From Emydura subglobosa (Eukaryota > Chordata > Testudines > Chelidae), in the NCBI GenBank assembly GCA_007922225.1, contig ML679958.1:58546838-58610837 (forward strand): a stretch of 64,000 nucleotides of DNA. Reading direction: 5' to 3'. Below the pieces are notes generated by a model, which did no database searches, was not told where the DNA came from, and worked only from the letters and a program-made list of their open reading frames with translations. This document shows, in pieces, positions 23,741-34,858 of this stretch; positions within the stretch are counted from its first letter, which is position 1; each line of letters begins with the position of its first letter. Made by a program: the position numbers and the translations under genes.

Positions 23741-23929
23741 AAGACTGTGGAATTGATGCACAGGCCACAATATAAACATCTCTGCCTCGAACCTCTCTGG
23801 TTGTATGAATACAATGGCAGACACACTGAGCAGAAAATTTGGTTAAGAACATGAATGGGAACTGAATGACACAGTGCTATACAATATATCCAATGATGGG
23901 GAGTGCCAACAATAGGCTTATTTGCAACA

Positions 23930-24250
23930 ACAACAAACCGCAAATGCCCCCACTTCTGCTCGAGAGTGGGTGTAGGACATCGATCACTAGGAGATGCCTT
24001 CCTCTTCAAATGGGAAGCAACACTACTATGTGCGTTCCCACCAATCCCACCACTGTCAAGAGTAATACACATAATTCTCTGAAATGGAGCTTTGGTCATA
24101 CTCATTGCCCCAGTGTGGCCCAGACAACTGTAGTACCCTTACCTGATGAGAATGTCAATTCGTACTCCTCAACAACTTCTGATGCGGAGAGCCTTCTTGT
24201 CCCAAGACGGGCAGAACTCTCCATCCCAATCTGGACAGGCTTCACCTGAC
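23930..24250 (+). pseudogene. DIRS methyltransferase-like segment remnant
   Basis: A reading DAFLFKWEATLLCAFPP (about 23993-24043) followed by RVIHIIL and LIAPVWPRQ has the FPP segment typical of the region between RNase H and recombinase in DIRS. That region is often annotated as a phage-type adenine methyltransferase. The catalytic motif itself was not identified, so the assignment is by position and local similarity. Confidence 0.45.
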
Positions 24251-24289
24251 AGCCTGGCTCCTGCTTGGTTTCACCAACTAGAAATGAAC

Positions 24290-26489
24290 TGTTTGAAACA
24301 GGTCAAACACGTGTTACTAAATAGCAGGAAACCATCTACACGGAAAACCTACACCTAAAAATGGAAAAGATTCTATACATGGTGCCAAGCAAAACTCACT
24401 AACACACTTTCAGTGTTCCTTCCGTTAGTTCTAGACTATGTATTAGAACTAAAAACAGATGGGCTTTCCACAAATTCCATTAAGGTACACCTCACAGCCA
24501 TTAACACTTGCCACCAAAAGATCAAAGGACTGTCAATATTCTCACACACGATCACCAAGCGTTTCCTAACCAGACTGCAGAATATTTACCAGAAATTACC
24601 CTGTACCAGCTTGGCATCTAAACATGGTAGTAAAGGCTCTCACATGCCCTCTGTTCGAACCCCTAGCTATGTGCTCACTCCTTCATCTATCAATACAAAT
24701 ATTGTTCTTAATAGCAATCACTTCTGCTAGAAGAGTAGGCAAGATAGGGGCCCTTATGGCACATCCCCCATACACCATCTACTTTAGAGACAAAATCGCT
24801 CTGAGACCTCATGCAAATTTTATACCTAAGATATTATCATCCTTTCATATAAACCAGGTTATACACTGTGACCCGTCCGTGCCCAGGGCAGCCACCTGAA
24901 AATGCCAAAGTCAGGGCAGGCTGTAAAAGGAGAGCAGATTCTTCCAGCACTGGTGGGTGGCACTGAAGCCAGGCTTCCCAGCCAGCCACAAACTACACTT
25001 CTGAATCCCCACAGAAGCCAGTATACAAATGCATACAGCCCCCTTTACTGCATTTCAGCTCCAGGCTACCAAATCAGCACTAGGTCCAGTAAAGAGACGA
25101 GTTGTTTAAACTCTATGCTCTTTACTAAAAAGGTTCTCTCTGACCCCAAGGGGTCAGCCACAGTACCAGTTCAATATAAGTTTGGATCTTACCTAAAATA
25201 CCACGCTGCCAACCAATCCTTTAGTAACTAAAACTAAAGGTTTATTGTAAAAAAAAGAAATAAACCATAAGAGAAATGTTAAAGGGTTAAAGCAAATCAC
25301 ATACATACAAATGATTGAAAGTCCATATACATCAGGTTTTTGGAAGAAATGTGGAGTTGCAGGCTTGTATAGTCCCCTCTGTTACACATCCAGTATCTGG
25401 ATGGGTCTAAGTCCTTCGGTTCAGTTGCTAAATGAATTGATCCGGAGGGAGGTGTGTGTCTGCAGCTGGACAGGAACGAAAGCAAAATGGTTTTTCTGGT
25501 TTGATCTTATATACCCTCTGTCCTGGCCATGCGGCCTTGTGGAATGTTACAAGAATTAAAATGGAGTCCAGAGTCACATGGGCAAATCCTGGTGACTCAC
25601 TAGGTGATGATGCTTGTGGAATTTCACAAGAACCAAAATGGAGTCCAGAATCACATGAGCAGGTTCTGGTGACTCATTGGTGATGCTGGCTTCTCCCCCT
25701 GGGTCCCTTACACCTGGGAATGCCTTAATGGGCCATTATGCAGGCCATTGTTCTGCAGCCATCCTATCTGGGATGCTGCCCAGGCAGCACAATTTGAAAT
25801 ACAGATATCTCAAATGTATCTATAACTTACATTTCACATATTACACATGAACATAAGTATTATCATCTTACTTAGCATATTATAACCTTCCTAACAGTAC
25901 CTGACATGGCATATCCCACATGGATTATTATGATTTTGATATATTAATGACAGACAATATGACAAATGCTCCCCCCCCTCCCGCCGCCAATCTACCCAGG
26001 ATGACATACACCTTCCTACATTCTATCCCAAGCCACATAAAAATCAACAAGAAGCTGGCACACACTGGATATCAGATGAGTACAGGCATAGATAGAACCA
26101 AAACATTCTGCAAATCATCAAGATTATTCATATCAGCCACTGAGTGATCTGAGAGATCCACAACATCCACTCAGAGACTCTCTAAATGGATATTGAGCTG
26201 CATCCATCTTTGCTATGAACAATGCACCTCTTGTGTCAGAACCCATTCCACGAGAGCGATGGCAACTTCTGTCACCTTCCTGATCAACATATCTCTTGCA
26301 GACATTTGCAGAGCAGCGACATGGTCCTCTGAACAGACATTCATAAAACATTATGCAATCATACTTAATGCAGACAACGACACACTGTTAGGCTTTAGTG
26401 ATAACATCAGTTACTCAAAACACTCTGAATTCCCTCACACACACACACACCCCTCGGCCACGACAGGGCACTGCTCTACAGTCATCTGA
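24290..26489 (+). pseudogene. DIRS tyrosine recombinase, split by a solo LTR
   Basis: RKPSTRKTYT (about 24327-24356) and VLDYVLELKTDGLSTNSIKV (from 24428) form the N-terminal core-binding part. ITSARRVGKIG (arginine pair at 24729-24734) carries the first catalytic Arg. The reading reaches FHINQVIH at 24866, is interrupted by the LTR, and resumes in the same phase at LPTFYPKPH (26012). HSTR (26244-26255) is the H-x-x-R motif, and the catalytic-type Tyr of FIKHY is at 26352-26354. The enzyme would integrate a circular DNA intermediate. Stops and shifts make this copy inactive. Confidence 0.85.
24867..26006 (-). mobile_element. Solo LTR of an endogenous retrovirus-like element, nested in DIRS
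   Basis: The insert runs TGTGACCC ... GGATGACA on the plus strand, so it has TG...CA ends on either strand. TACAC is duplicated at 24862-24866 and 26007-26011. On the minus strand a TATATAAG box (25513 down to 25506) precedes an AATAAA signal (25246 down to 25241) by about 260 bp, the expected U3-R order, so the LTR is read minus. No internal viral genes or second LTR are present; it is the product of LTR-LTR recombination or a lone LTR. The family is not identified. Confidence 0.8.
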
Positions 26490-26492
26490 AGT

Positions 26493-26588
26493 TGGAGCAT
26501 CTACAGGGACAGCACTTGAAGAGAGGGTTACTCACCCTGTGCAGTAACTGAGGTTCTTTGCGATGTATGTCCCTATGCGTGCTCCACT
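26493..26588 (+). repeat. DIRS internal complementary region (probable)
   Basis: The first half, TTGGAGCATCTACAGGGACA and GCACTTGAAG, resembles the right terminal repeat near its end. The second half, GGGTTACTCACC, CTGTGCAGTAACTGAGGTTC and GTGCTCCACTA, is the complement of the outer right terminus. Such a junction-like segment next to the right repeat is characteristic of DIRS, where it templates completion of the ends. Confidence 0.65.
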
Positions 26589-26589
26589 A

Positions 26590-26811
26590 CCGCCCCCCCT
26601 CCTCTCTACTTTGGAGTTGTAGCTACAACACCACGGTGGAGAAGAAACCGAGGGAGTCGGGCCACGTGACACTGCTGCGCCTGTGCGGCCTGGACAGGCA
26701 CGGCTGCAAAAATCTTCGATCAACGGTGCTGGGATGCACCAACACCTGAAGTGGAGCACCCAGAGGGGGACACATCTTGAAGAACCTCAGTTACTGCACA
26801 TGGTGAGTAAC
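26590..26811 (-). repeat. DIRS right inverted terminal repeat
   Basis: The reverse complement reads GGTTACTCACC, GTAACTGAGGTTCTTCAAGA, GTGCTCCACTTCAGGTGTTG, TGCATCCCAGCACCGTTGAT and AGATTTTTGCAGCCGTGCCT, matching the left repeat. Its outer 68 bp also pair with 26521-26588. Confidence 0.82.
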
Positions 26812-26817
26812 CCTCTC

Positions 26818-27319
26818 ACATAGATATTTGGGCCTCCTTCATACACATTAGCAAGAAGCCAAAAAAAAGTATGCAGTCCTTCTTTTCCCATGGCAGTACA
26901 CCTTAAAGAGAATCCTTGTGAGGGTAAATACTTCACTGAACAGCAAAATCACCCTAGCAATTCTGCGTTTAATAATAATAATTACATATTTTATTTAAGG
27001 AACTGAAATGAGAACTCTTTATGGTAACATACTAAGTAAAAATCCTGTTTTCTAAATAAATGTCACTTAAAATTTTTCATATGATCCTTTCTGAAGAGGT
27101 TTAAAAATAAATTTAAAAGAGGGTAACCTGCGTTTTAGAATTTACAAGGTTGTTAGCTATGCTAGTTAGGTGGCTAATGATTCATATTTCACAAGGCTCT
27201 TGGTAACTAGTTTCTAACTTCATACTTCTATATATCAGTAATTGTCTTATGAAAACATCTGGTGATTCCTCATATAGAAGGGCACCTCATAAACTACTGC
27301 ATTGATTAACCCACTCTAT
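26818..27319. other. Intronic sequence with no recognised feature
   Basis: AT-rich, with no recognisable frame or repeat. Confidence 0.6.
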
Positions 27320-27745
27320 GCCTCTTCTGAATAAGTGCTGTGATAACTGGCATCTTGCAACTTCCTCCTTTCTAGACTCCCCCTTTTTCACCTCCTCCTC
27401 CCCCAATCTTTTAAAAGCGCTTCAGCCAGAATCATTTTCCTGTCTTCCCACTCTGACTCTCACTCTCCACCTCAAACCCTTTATTGGCTTCCTTTCTTTT
27501 TCCACATAAACTGAAGTTCCTTATGTAACTTCATGGCTTTTCAGAACTCTGCCCAACATCCTCTGTGCTCTAGCTTTAGCTTCTTCCTACGCTCCATCTA
27601 ATAATTTCTTCTTAGTGTTCCCTTTAACTTCACCATCTGCCAACTTCATGCCTTTCTCATGCAGCACTCTGTTTAGAACAGCCTCGCTCTTTTCTTGCAC
27701 CAAACCCAAGTGATTTAGCACCTTTCAAATCTCACTTCCTCGATT
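27320..27745 (+). mobile_element. L2/CR1-like LINE ORF2 fragment, decayed
   Basis: A pyrimidine-rich stretch reads LHLKPFIGFLSF, similar to the LHWLP block near the end of L2/CR1-type ORF2. It is followed by readings such as LFRTLPNILCALALASSYAP. The same kind of block is seen in reverse at 31600-32160. No intact frame; weak assignment. Confidence 0.45.
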
Positions 27746-27763
27746 TAGTTTCAAGTCTTGTCT

Positions 27764-27935
27764 ACACTGGTATTATAGCTGCCAGTCTGACTGCCCCTGT
27801 TGCAAACCCTTAGTTTAGGCATGATTTGTACCAGTGCCGCTTAACTCTTTAGAAACCAAGGTGAGCGGCACTGGTGCAAATTGGGTATATGCTAGTGGGT
27901 TGCATCAGCGTAGCTGCGCTAGTGGATGAGGCCTT
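27764..27935. mobile_element. MITE of the GTCTACAC family
   Basis: CTTGTCTACACTGGTATTAT at the left, and CACTGGTGCAAATTGGGTAT with CTAGTGGATGAGGCC at the right, resemble other elements here with TGTCTACAC-type ends. The inverted CCAGTGCCGC and GCGGCACTGG in the middle show palindromic structure. Superfamily not determined. Confidence 0.55.
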
Positions 27936-28449
27936 AAAAGATTACTCTCCCCTGTGGTACTTTCCTCAACCATTCTTGAACCTGATCTTTCAGTTAAACT
28001 AAAAGCTGTGGGGGAGGGCAAATAAATTTGTGGGTTTTATGGGAATCTCAACATTTGAAGTACAATGGGAACCCGTATTCAGGGTGTTGACGCTCATTTG
28101 AGAACTAAGTTTGAGTGACTGAATGTGGTGTTTTCAGTATGAAGAGGGTTGCAAAGTCCTCATTGGTTAAACAAGTATAGGTGTAACATTGCAAATGTCC
28201 CTCCTCTGCCACTATAAATAAACTATGTAATAAGACGATGCTCGCTTCTTTATTCTGGGCCAGACTGTGACTGGCTCTCACAGGGGTGCAGTGAGTGGGG
28301 ATTGTGTAAGGAGCCTCTCACCCTGCACAAAGGCCATACACATTTGTGCTGGGGCCTCACTGAGGACCCCTGGGGGCAAGGAGACGGTGGGGTTATAGCA
28401 TCTCCTTCCAGCTGCCCTCTGCAGAGAAAGTCAAGGAGCAGTTGGCTAC

Positions 28450-28700
28450 ATCATTCATAGATTCCAAGGCCAGAAGAGACCTTTGGGATCATTTGTGATC
28501 ATCCTGTATAACACATCCTGTATAACATCTTGATTTAAAAATTGCCAGTGATTGACAGTCCCCCATGACCTCTGGTAAGTTGTTCCAGTGGTTAATTATT
28601 CATTACCCTCATTGTTATATCATTATCATGTACAGGATAGGTTTCCTTCCAGAGTCATAGTTTCTCTACATGTTACCCCTGCAGTGTTGTAGCTCCACAA
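28450..28700 (-). mobile_element. CR1-type LINE 3' fragment
   Basis: TCATAGATTCCAAGGCCAGA, GACCTTTGGGATCATTTGTG and GTAAGTTGTTCCAGTGGTTA match the CR1 3' end seen at 14846, minus orientation. It has a small internal direct duplication of ACATCCTGTATAAC near 28510. Confidence 0.8.
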
Positions 28701-30769
28701 TGTCCAAAGCAGGGACCCGTGGCTAAATGCCACAATATGGGTCCTGTGTGTAAGACATGCAAACGTTTCATAGAAAAGTGGCTAATGGACACAGACAGAT
28801 TTGATTAAATATATGTGATGCCAAGCAAATCTAGTAACTTTGTTCAAATTAATTATTGATTAAAGGCACCTGCCCAACTTCAGGCTCATGGGCACTTTCA
28901 TCAACTTCAGTAGGGCTATTTACATGCTTAAAGTTAGGCATGTGCTTAAATTTCCTGCTGAAATTGGAGGACCAGTAGGTAAAGTGAATTCAGTAGATAC
29001 GTTTGGGGCAAGGTAATGCCATCCTGGGATTTTGTCATTTTATTCTGGGATGCTGAAAGCCATGTATTTATTCTAATGGCATTAAACTTTTACCTTGAAT
29101 TTAAGCACAAGTTTTGGAGCACTAATAAACTCAGACATAAAATTGGGAATGTAGGAGCTCTGCTGAATTACCCACATATTATCAAACAGGGAACAAAACA
29201 AAGCATTGAAAAAAGAATGTTGCTTAGTGTTTAACTGTCACTCATTTCATTTCATGTGGTATGTAAAGCAAAAATATACAGAAATGGAATAGTCAGTCAT
29301 GCCCAGGGTGCTTGTTGTCTCAATAACAGATATGAAAATGCCATAGATGCCAATGATTCATCACTCAGTCTTGAATATACACAAGATGCCAGCCTACAGA
29401 ATACAAGATGCCACCCACATTAGTAGATGTAATGAACATAATGTAGTCACAGTATGTTTCTTGAAATGCTGGGATTTCAGCATAAAAAATCAGTTTGAAA
29501 TCCCACTCCCTAATAAGAGCATGAAAAATTCAGTCATATATTTGGTATTGGAGAGTCAAATAATCAGGCAACAGCTCTTCTTCACACACCTTCTCCCAAC
29601 CAGCTCTGTCCAGTGCCTGCTCCCACTCCTGTCTTCTTGCTGATTGGGGTTCTATTCACTTTGCCTTCTCTAAGCATGTATATCAGAGTGACACTCCAAT
29701 ATCTGAAAGAGACTAAAGAATTCACCTGTGGAATGAGGCTGCATTCATGAATTTCCATTGGAGACGAAACAATGGCACTGTTCTCCCATCACCAGCAAAG
29801 AGCAGATTCTCAGGAAAGTTACATACCCCTTTCATAAAGCGGGAGCATATGTAACAAACAAGAGGGCTCTTTATGCAACTTCCAGCCACCAAGAGAGAGA
29901 TGGGTGGGACCAGAACTGGACTAAGACCAATTAATTTCACATACAATAGTCATTGGACAGCTATCCTGTGATAATGACTAAGTTGCATTAGAACCATGTC
30001 GAGGCCTACAATTGAGATGAAAATGTCTGTCGTGATTACCAGTTCTCTAAACTATTTTGATTAGAGTGATCATTTTTCTTGATGTCGACTAAGGGTATTT
30101 TATTAATATTCTACCAACCTTATTTCTTCTTTCAGAGAGCTGTTGGGCTATGCTTTAGAAGCATAAGTGTTTTGAGTAGTAGTTGTTCCTTACTGAAAAC
30201 ATGAATTAAGATATATTAATTTCTGCTTCATCAAATCTCTCCAGATTTACTATTGAAATAACTTTGATTTTTTGGAAAATTGTCCTGTTATGTACTTTCT
30301 TCCATGATACAATTATGTTAAGGGGATGGGGGGAGGAAGTGTGGGGGAAATATTATTCAAGTTCACTATGTTAAGGAGGGAGAAGTGTGGGGGAGATATT
30401 CAAGTTTTCTATATTTCACATTTGATTTGAGTTGGCTTTGGACGGGGGATGTGGGGAAGATGGGTTGGGGGCGACAAAGTTATGTTTGTATGTTACAGAC
30501 AAGAACTAATGTTTGGAGGCAGATCTTCTCTTGTAAAACTAAATGTTGCTGTGATTGCAACTGATAACCTATAACATGCATCAAATGATGTAAAAAAGCA
30601 TTGTTTTAAGAAGTTATTTCCAAACATCTTTCAGGTACTCTTGCAAATAGCATTAATGTTCCATTTTGGGTTTAAATATCATGATGAGTTGGTTCAACTA
30701 AGACAAGGCAGGTGTGGGGTTGTATACAGAAAACTTTGGACTTTCATAGCTGTTAGAGTCCTTGGATGC
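28701..30769. other. Intronic sequence with no strong feature
   Basis: Short dispersed-repeat-like segment around 28865-28975 (GCTTAAAGTTAGGCATGTGC). A G-rich imperfect duplication lies at 30340-30400, where GAAGTGTGGGGGAAATATT and GAAGTGTGGGGGAGATATTC recur about 50 bp apart. No gene seen. Confidence 0.5.
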
Positions 30770-30870
30770 GGCAGATCATCAAAGATTAGGGTTGGAAGGG
30801 ACCTTAGGAGGTCATCTAGTTCAACCCCCTTCTCAAAGCAGGACCAACCCCAGCTAAATCATCCCATGAT
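30770..30870 (-). mobile_element. CR1 LINE 3' terminal fragment
   Basis: ATTAGGGTTGGAAGGGACCT, GGTCATCTAGTTCAACCC, CAAAGCAGGACCAACCC and TAAATCATCCCA are the CR1 3' UTR in minus orientation, close to the consensus and so a comparatively young copy. Confidence 0.93.
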
Positions 30871-30994
30871 CTTTGAGACCACTGAAAGGGAGTAATTATC
30901 TCAGATTTCAGGCTGGTGATGGAAAATTGGAAGGAGCAGTGATTTTTTGCGCCCCACTCCCACCTTCCCACCAGCTGGCCTGTAGTCAGGCTGA

Positions 30995-31142
30995 GGCTTG
31001 ATCTACTCTCAAGTTATATCCGTTTAATTTAAGGTGTAATTTTTAAACTGGTTCAACTGTTTGTGTGGGTCCATTTCAGTCTATTTAAACTTGGCTTGTG
31101 TCAATTTAGCTTTCACCGAAAGTTTACAGATGCAAGCTAAAC
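30995..31142. mobile_element. MITE fragment, possibly the left part of a split element
   Basis: CTACTCTCAAGTTATATCCG, TTTAAACTGGTTCAACTG and CTATTTAAACTTGG are typical of the GTCTACAC-type MITEs common in turtles. A compatible right part appears at 32160-32255, beyond an L2-like LINE. Confidence 0.5.
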
Positions 31143-32159
31143 TTATTATTGTTATTATTTTTATGTATTGTTTATTTGTATTATTGTAGTGCCTAGGAGT
31201 TTCAGTTGTGGATCAAGACCCCATTGTGCTAGCTGCTGTACAAACACAGAATCAAAAGACAGTCCCTCCCCCAAAGACCTTATAGTCTCAGATGAGACAG
31301 CTGATGAACATAGACAGACACAGGAGTGCAAGGAAACAATGAGACAACATTGGTTAGCACAATAAGCAATGGTCTTGGGTCTCGGCACCCGAGCAGGCTA
31401 AATGTGGTAAAGTTGTTTTGTAGGCATCATGGCAAGAGGAGAGTTTTAAGGAGGGATCTGGAGGATAATGAAGTAGTTTTGTGGATGTTTACAGGGAGCT
31501 ATACCCAAGTATGAAGGACAGCATGGGAGAAAGCAGAAAGGTGCTTTTTTTGAAAATTTAACTGTTGAATGACGGAGGCCTGCATCATAGGTTGACTGGA
31601 GGAAGAAGTTGTTCTTTCAATACTGAATTAAAGATAGTGGGGATAGATTGAGAAAAGCCTTGAAAGTGAAGACAAGTAGGTTATGTTTGATACAATAAAG
31701 AAGAAGGGACCCAATGAAGGGTTTAAAAGAGCATGATCAAAGCAATGGTCTAGGAAAAGTATATTTTTAGCAGCATTCTGAGTTACGAGTGTGACAAGAT
31801 TGCACTTGTTAAGGCCAGAGAAAAGGATGCTGCCATACTCAAGACACAAGGTGATGATAACCTGGATGAGAGTTTAGCTGTGTGGGTGGATAGGAAGAGC
31901 AGTATCTTAGAAACATTACACAGAAAGAATTGGCAAGATTGAGATGTAGCCTGGATGGGAGGACACCCTAGGTATAGGTCTGAGTGACAGGCAGAATTAT
32001 GGTGTTGCCCATGGTAATGGAAAAAGGAGTGTTTGGCAGTGGGAGTAGTGGAGATTAAGAGCTCTGTTTTAGCAGATTGAGTTTGAGTTTGTGGCTAGAC
32101 ATTCATGAGGCGATGTCAGAGAGAGACTGAGATTTTAGTTTGGACAAGAGGAGTCAGGT
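31143..32159 (-). mobile_element. L2/CR1-like LINE fragment with 3' tail
   Basis: The minus strand ends with TGCTAGCACAATGGGGTCTT-type sequence (31196-31240), then GGCACTACAATAATACAAAT and an AATAATAAC tail, the 3' end of a LINE family repeated at 34744, 52060 and 62165. Further 5', the minus-strand reading includes LVTQNAAKNILFLDHCFDHA, close to the L2-type block before LHWLP. Multiple stops; non-functional. L2 is my best guess; a CR1 or L3 relative is possible. Confidence 0.65.
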
Positions 32160-32255
32160 AAAATATGCCACGTAGGTTTGCACAGATTTAGTTAGAACAG
32201 TTTTAAACAGATTTAAGATAAACTAGTGCAATTGTTTTTGTAGACAAGATTTTTA
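32160..32255. mobile_element. MITE fragment, possibly the right part of the element at 30995
   Basis: GGTTTGCACAGATTTAGTTA, GTTTTAAACAGATTTAAGAT and TAGTGCAATTGTTTTTGTAG fit the right-hand half of an AAACTGGT-rich MITE. Confidence 0.45.
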
Positions 32256-34743
32256 GAGAGGGTTTAAGAGTAGTGTCAGAGATGAGCAAGTTTACATAAT
32301 GTTCAGGGGAACAGTTTAGAATTGATGGCCATTAAGCACATATTCTAACAATAGGTTGTATTGCTTCCCATTCAGAAGTATTTTAAAAGTAAATATGTTC
32401 ATGCTTATAGTTACGCACCTCTTTTAAATAATACGTATACTTCAGGCACTCTTCTCCCGTTTTTTTTAGTTGAAATGTTTGTGCTCATGTTGTTTTAAAG
32501 AAAAAAAAGGCTGAATCAGGAACCAAACCAATGTTGGCTTGTTTTATGTTTCTACCGAAGAAGGAAAAACAACTGAAGGTGTAAAATAATTGGTTACATA
32601 GTTCTAAAGTTATTAAAGTTTTTGAAGTTTATATTGTTGCATTTGCATATTAGAAATGTCTAAGGATGCCATTAAGAATGACTGAGTTTAATTCTTCAGC
32701 TAGGATCCATTGCAGAATTAGCTTGTCATTTTAAAGGTGCTCTGCATGCTTGTTTTTTTCCTGTGACGCTTAGAAAATACTAATTATGTGCAATCTTATT
32801 TATTTGCTTTAATGTAACTCTTAGTAAATTTATATTTTAAACTATACCAGTATGACAGTGTAACATTATGTAGCTAACTTAGTTGCAGTGGAAACATTAA
32901 CGTTTAGGATTTGATGGCTTTTCATTGTGTGACTTCTCAACTTTAACACTACATGAATGATAGTTTATGAAGTAAAGAGAAGGAAACAGTGAGATTTCAG
33001 AAATGAAAGTAATGGTGTGAATGTGCTGGTAAACAATGGGAAAGAAACACTTTCAGACAATACTTGTCAGTGAAAAAGCAGTTAACAGGAAAGAGGAGTC
33101 AGTGGGAATCAGAATTCAAGATGATTATATTGCTCAGTACAAAATAAGTAAAACCTTGGTTTGAAAGATGAAGTGGAGTGTATAGAGGAGGGAAAAGAGA
33201 ATTAGTATTAGATGAAAACCATGTTGAATTATTTTGAATTATGAAAGATTTAAATGAGAGATGTTCAAGATGTTATTCTTTGGAAGCATTTCAGCCCTTG
33301 TTCCACACCTCATTAGGCTTTTCAAATGTTGGGTCTCCAAGTCAACTGTCACAAAGGATCAAAGTTTGACTTAAGGTAACTTGATTGAGAAAGTGGATAT
33401 TAAACAGATGAGAGTTCTGCATCACTTACTGCTTGTAAGAAAACTTGGTTTGCGTGTTTTAACTGTACATTTAAAAATATATATTTAATTTGAATGTTGA
33501 TTATTTTAATGTCTTTGAATTTAGAATTATTGTAGTGATAAATCTACAACAGGGACAGTCTGACTGTAATTATTATTATTAGGTAATAAGCATTGTCTAC
33601 ATTGTGTACCCATTATGGTAATTTACCATGCAATTTGTAATTGGAGATTTTTCTCAAATAGATTTATTTTATTAGGGGGTCTAACCTGCAAGGTGCTGAG
33701 CTCCCTCAATTCCCATTGAATTATGGGAGTTGAGAGCATTCAGCAGGTGTTCATCCTTTGTATGATCAGGCCTTTAGTGTATGGTATAATTAATAGATTT
33801 GTTTAAAAAAAAGTTAGAAAGGAGTAAGTTAAAGAAAACATGTTGAGTATGAACATGAACCTGAGTATGGTATCTGTGGTCTACAATAAACACGTGAGGA
33901 AAAGAAGGTAAAGTTATACTTTATATGCGTTAAATAATTTACTACATTGTTTCAGAAGTGATTATCCAACCAGAGAACAGAATCAGAAGGAAAGTCTGCC
34001 ACCAGTATAACTGGTGTACAAGGCAAAACATCATTCTGTCATTTTGGCAGGTGTCATTTAAACATTGTTTAAGATAGCTGTGTGTGTGTTATTTAGTGCC
34101 CTGCATAAATAAAACCAAATACAAAATCAAAAATATATTAAAGCTCTTCAATCCCATCTTTGCAATGTTTCTCTCAGAAACATTATGAATTCCAACCTGT
34201 AGCCTAAGCTACAACTCTGATTAATTTATACCTACTTCAGAATTTGGAAATTCTTTTGCAATAAAAAAATTAATCAGGGCAAATCGGCTGTGTCTAGAAC
34301 TTTTGGTTTATTTTTCCAACAGTGGAAAATACCATTAATCTATAAAGCGATGAACAGTTATTTCTACTTGATGTGCCTACTTCCATCAACTATTTGCTAC
34401 TTTTCTTATGATGTTGAGAAGTAACATGCTAGAATTCTGACCTTCCTGAAACTTTATTCTTTTTCAGTCATACTCATAACAACAAATCAGATTTGGCATA
34501 TACAGCACATTGACTTGGTAATGATGGTGGAGAATTTGATGCTGCATTGGTTATTAGGCATATTGCAGAGGAACTATGTTTAATATTGGAGAAAACCAAG
34601 CACACATACTGGCTGCTTTACATAATTGATTTAGTGGTGACTTTGGAAAAAGTCTGCATTCTTTTTTTGGCCAGACACTCAAATGTACTATAGTGGCAGT
34701 TATTTAATTTAGAAGGAATATGGAAAAGCTAAATCCAAAAAGG
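32256..34743. other. Intronic sequence with no strong feature
   Basis: AT-rich. The segment 33672-33775 (GCAAGGTGCTGAGCTCCCTC, CCCATTGAATTATGGGAGTT) resembles a small sauropsid dispersed repeat. No gene. Confidence 0.5.
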
Positions 34744-34858
34744 TTACCTTTGTGTAGCTCCTAGCACAATAGGATGCTATACCTAGCACAATAGGTCCAT
34801 ACCATAGCGCCTTGGAGCTCTAGATAATATTTCTGCTAAAAATAAAAATAATAAAGTA
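34744..34858 (+). mobile_element. L2-like LINE 3' tail
   Basis: GTAGCTCCTAGCACAATAGG, then CCTTGGAGCTCTAGATAATA, then AAAATAAAAATAATAAAG, matches the 3' end of the 31143 element in opposite orientation. A short CCTAGCACAATAGG unit is duplicated. Confidence 0.6.

Larger units (their letters stand above)
19843..26811 (+). mobile_element. DIRS-type tyrosine-recombinase retrotransposon, degraded, with nested LTR
   Basis: Removing the 1,140 bp nested LTR and one 5 bp duplicate leaves about 5.8 kb, within the usual DIRS range. Order on the plus strand: inverted terminal repeat, Gag-like region with a CCHC knuckle, reverse transcriptase with YLDD, RNase H, a methyltransferase-like segment, tyrosine recombinase, then an inner complementary region and the opposite terminal repeat. 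Inverted ends with internal complementarity and a recombinase instead of an integrase distinguish DIRS from Ty3/Gypsy. All reading frames are broken by stops and shifts, so it is a fossil. The left end lacks about 40 bp present at the right end. No target duplication is expected or seen. Confidence 0.9.

Noticed and set aside
24867..26006. Possible complete endogenous retrovirus
   Set aside because: Only one LTR-like unit bounded by the 5 bp duplication is present, with no gag, pol or env remnants inside it.
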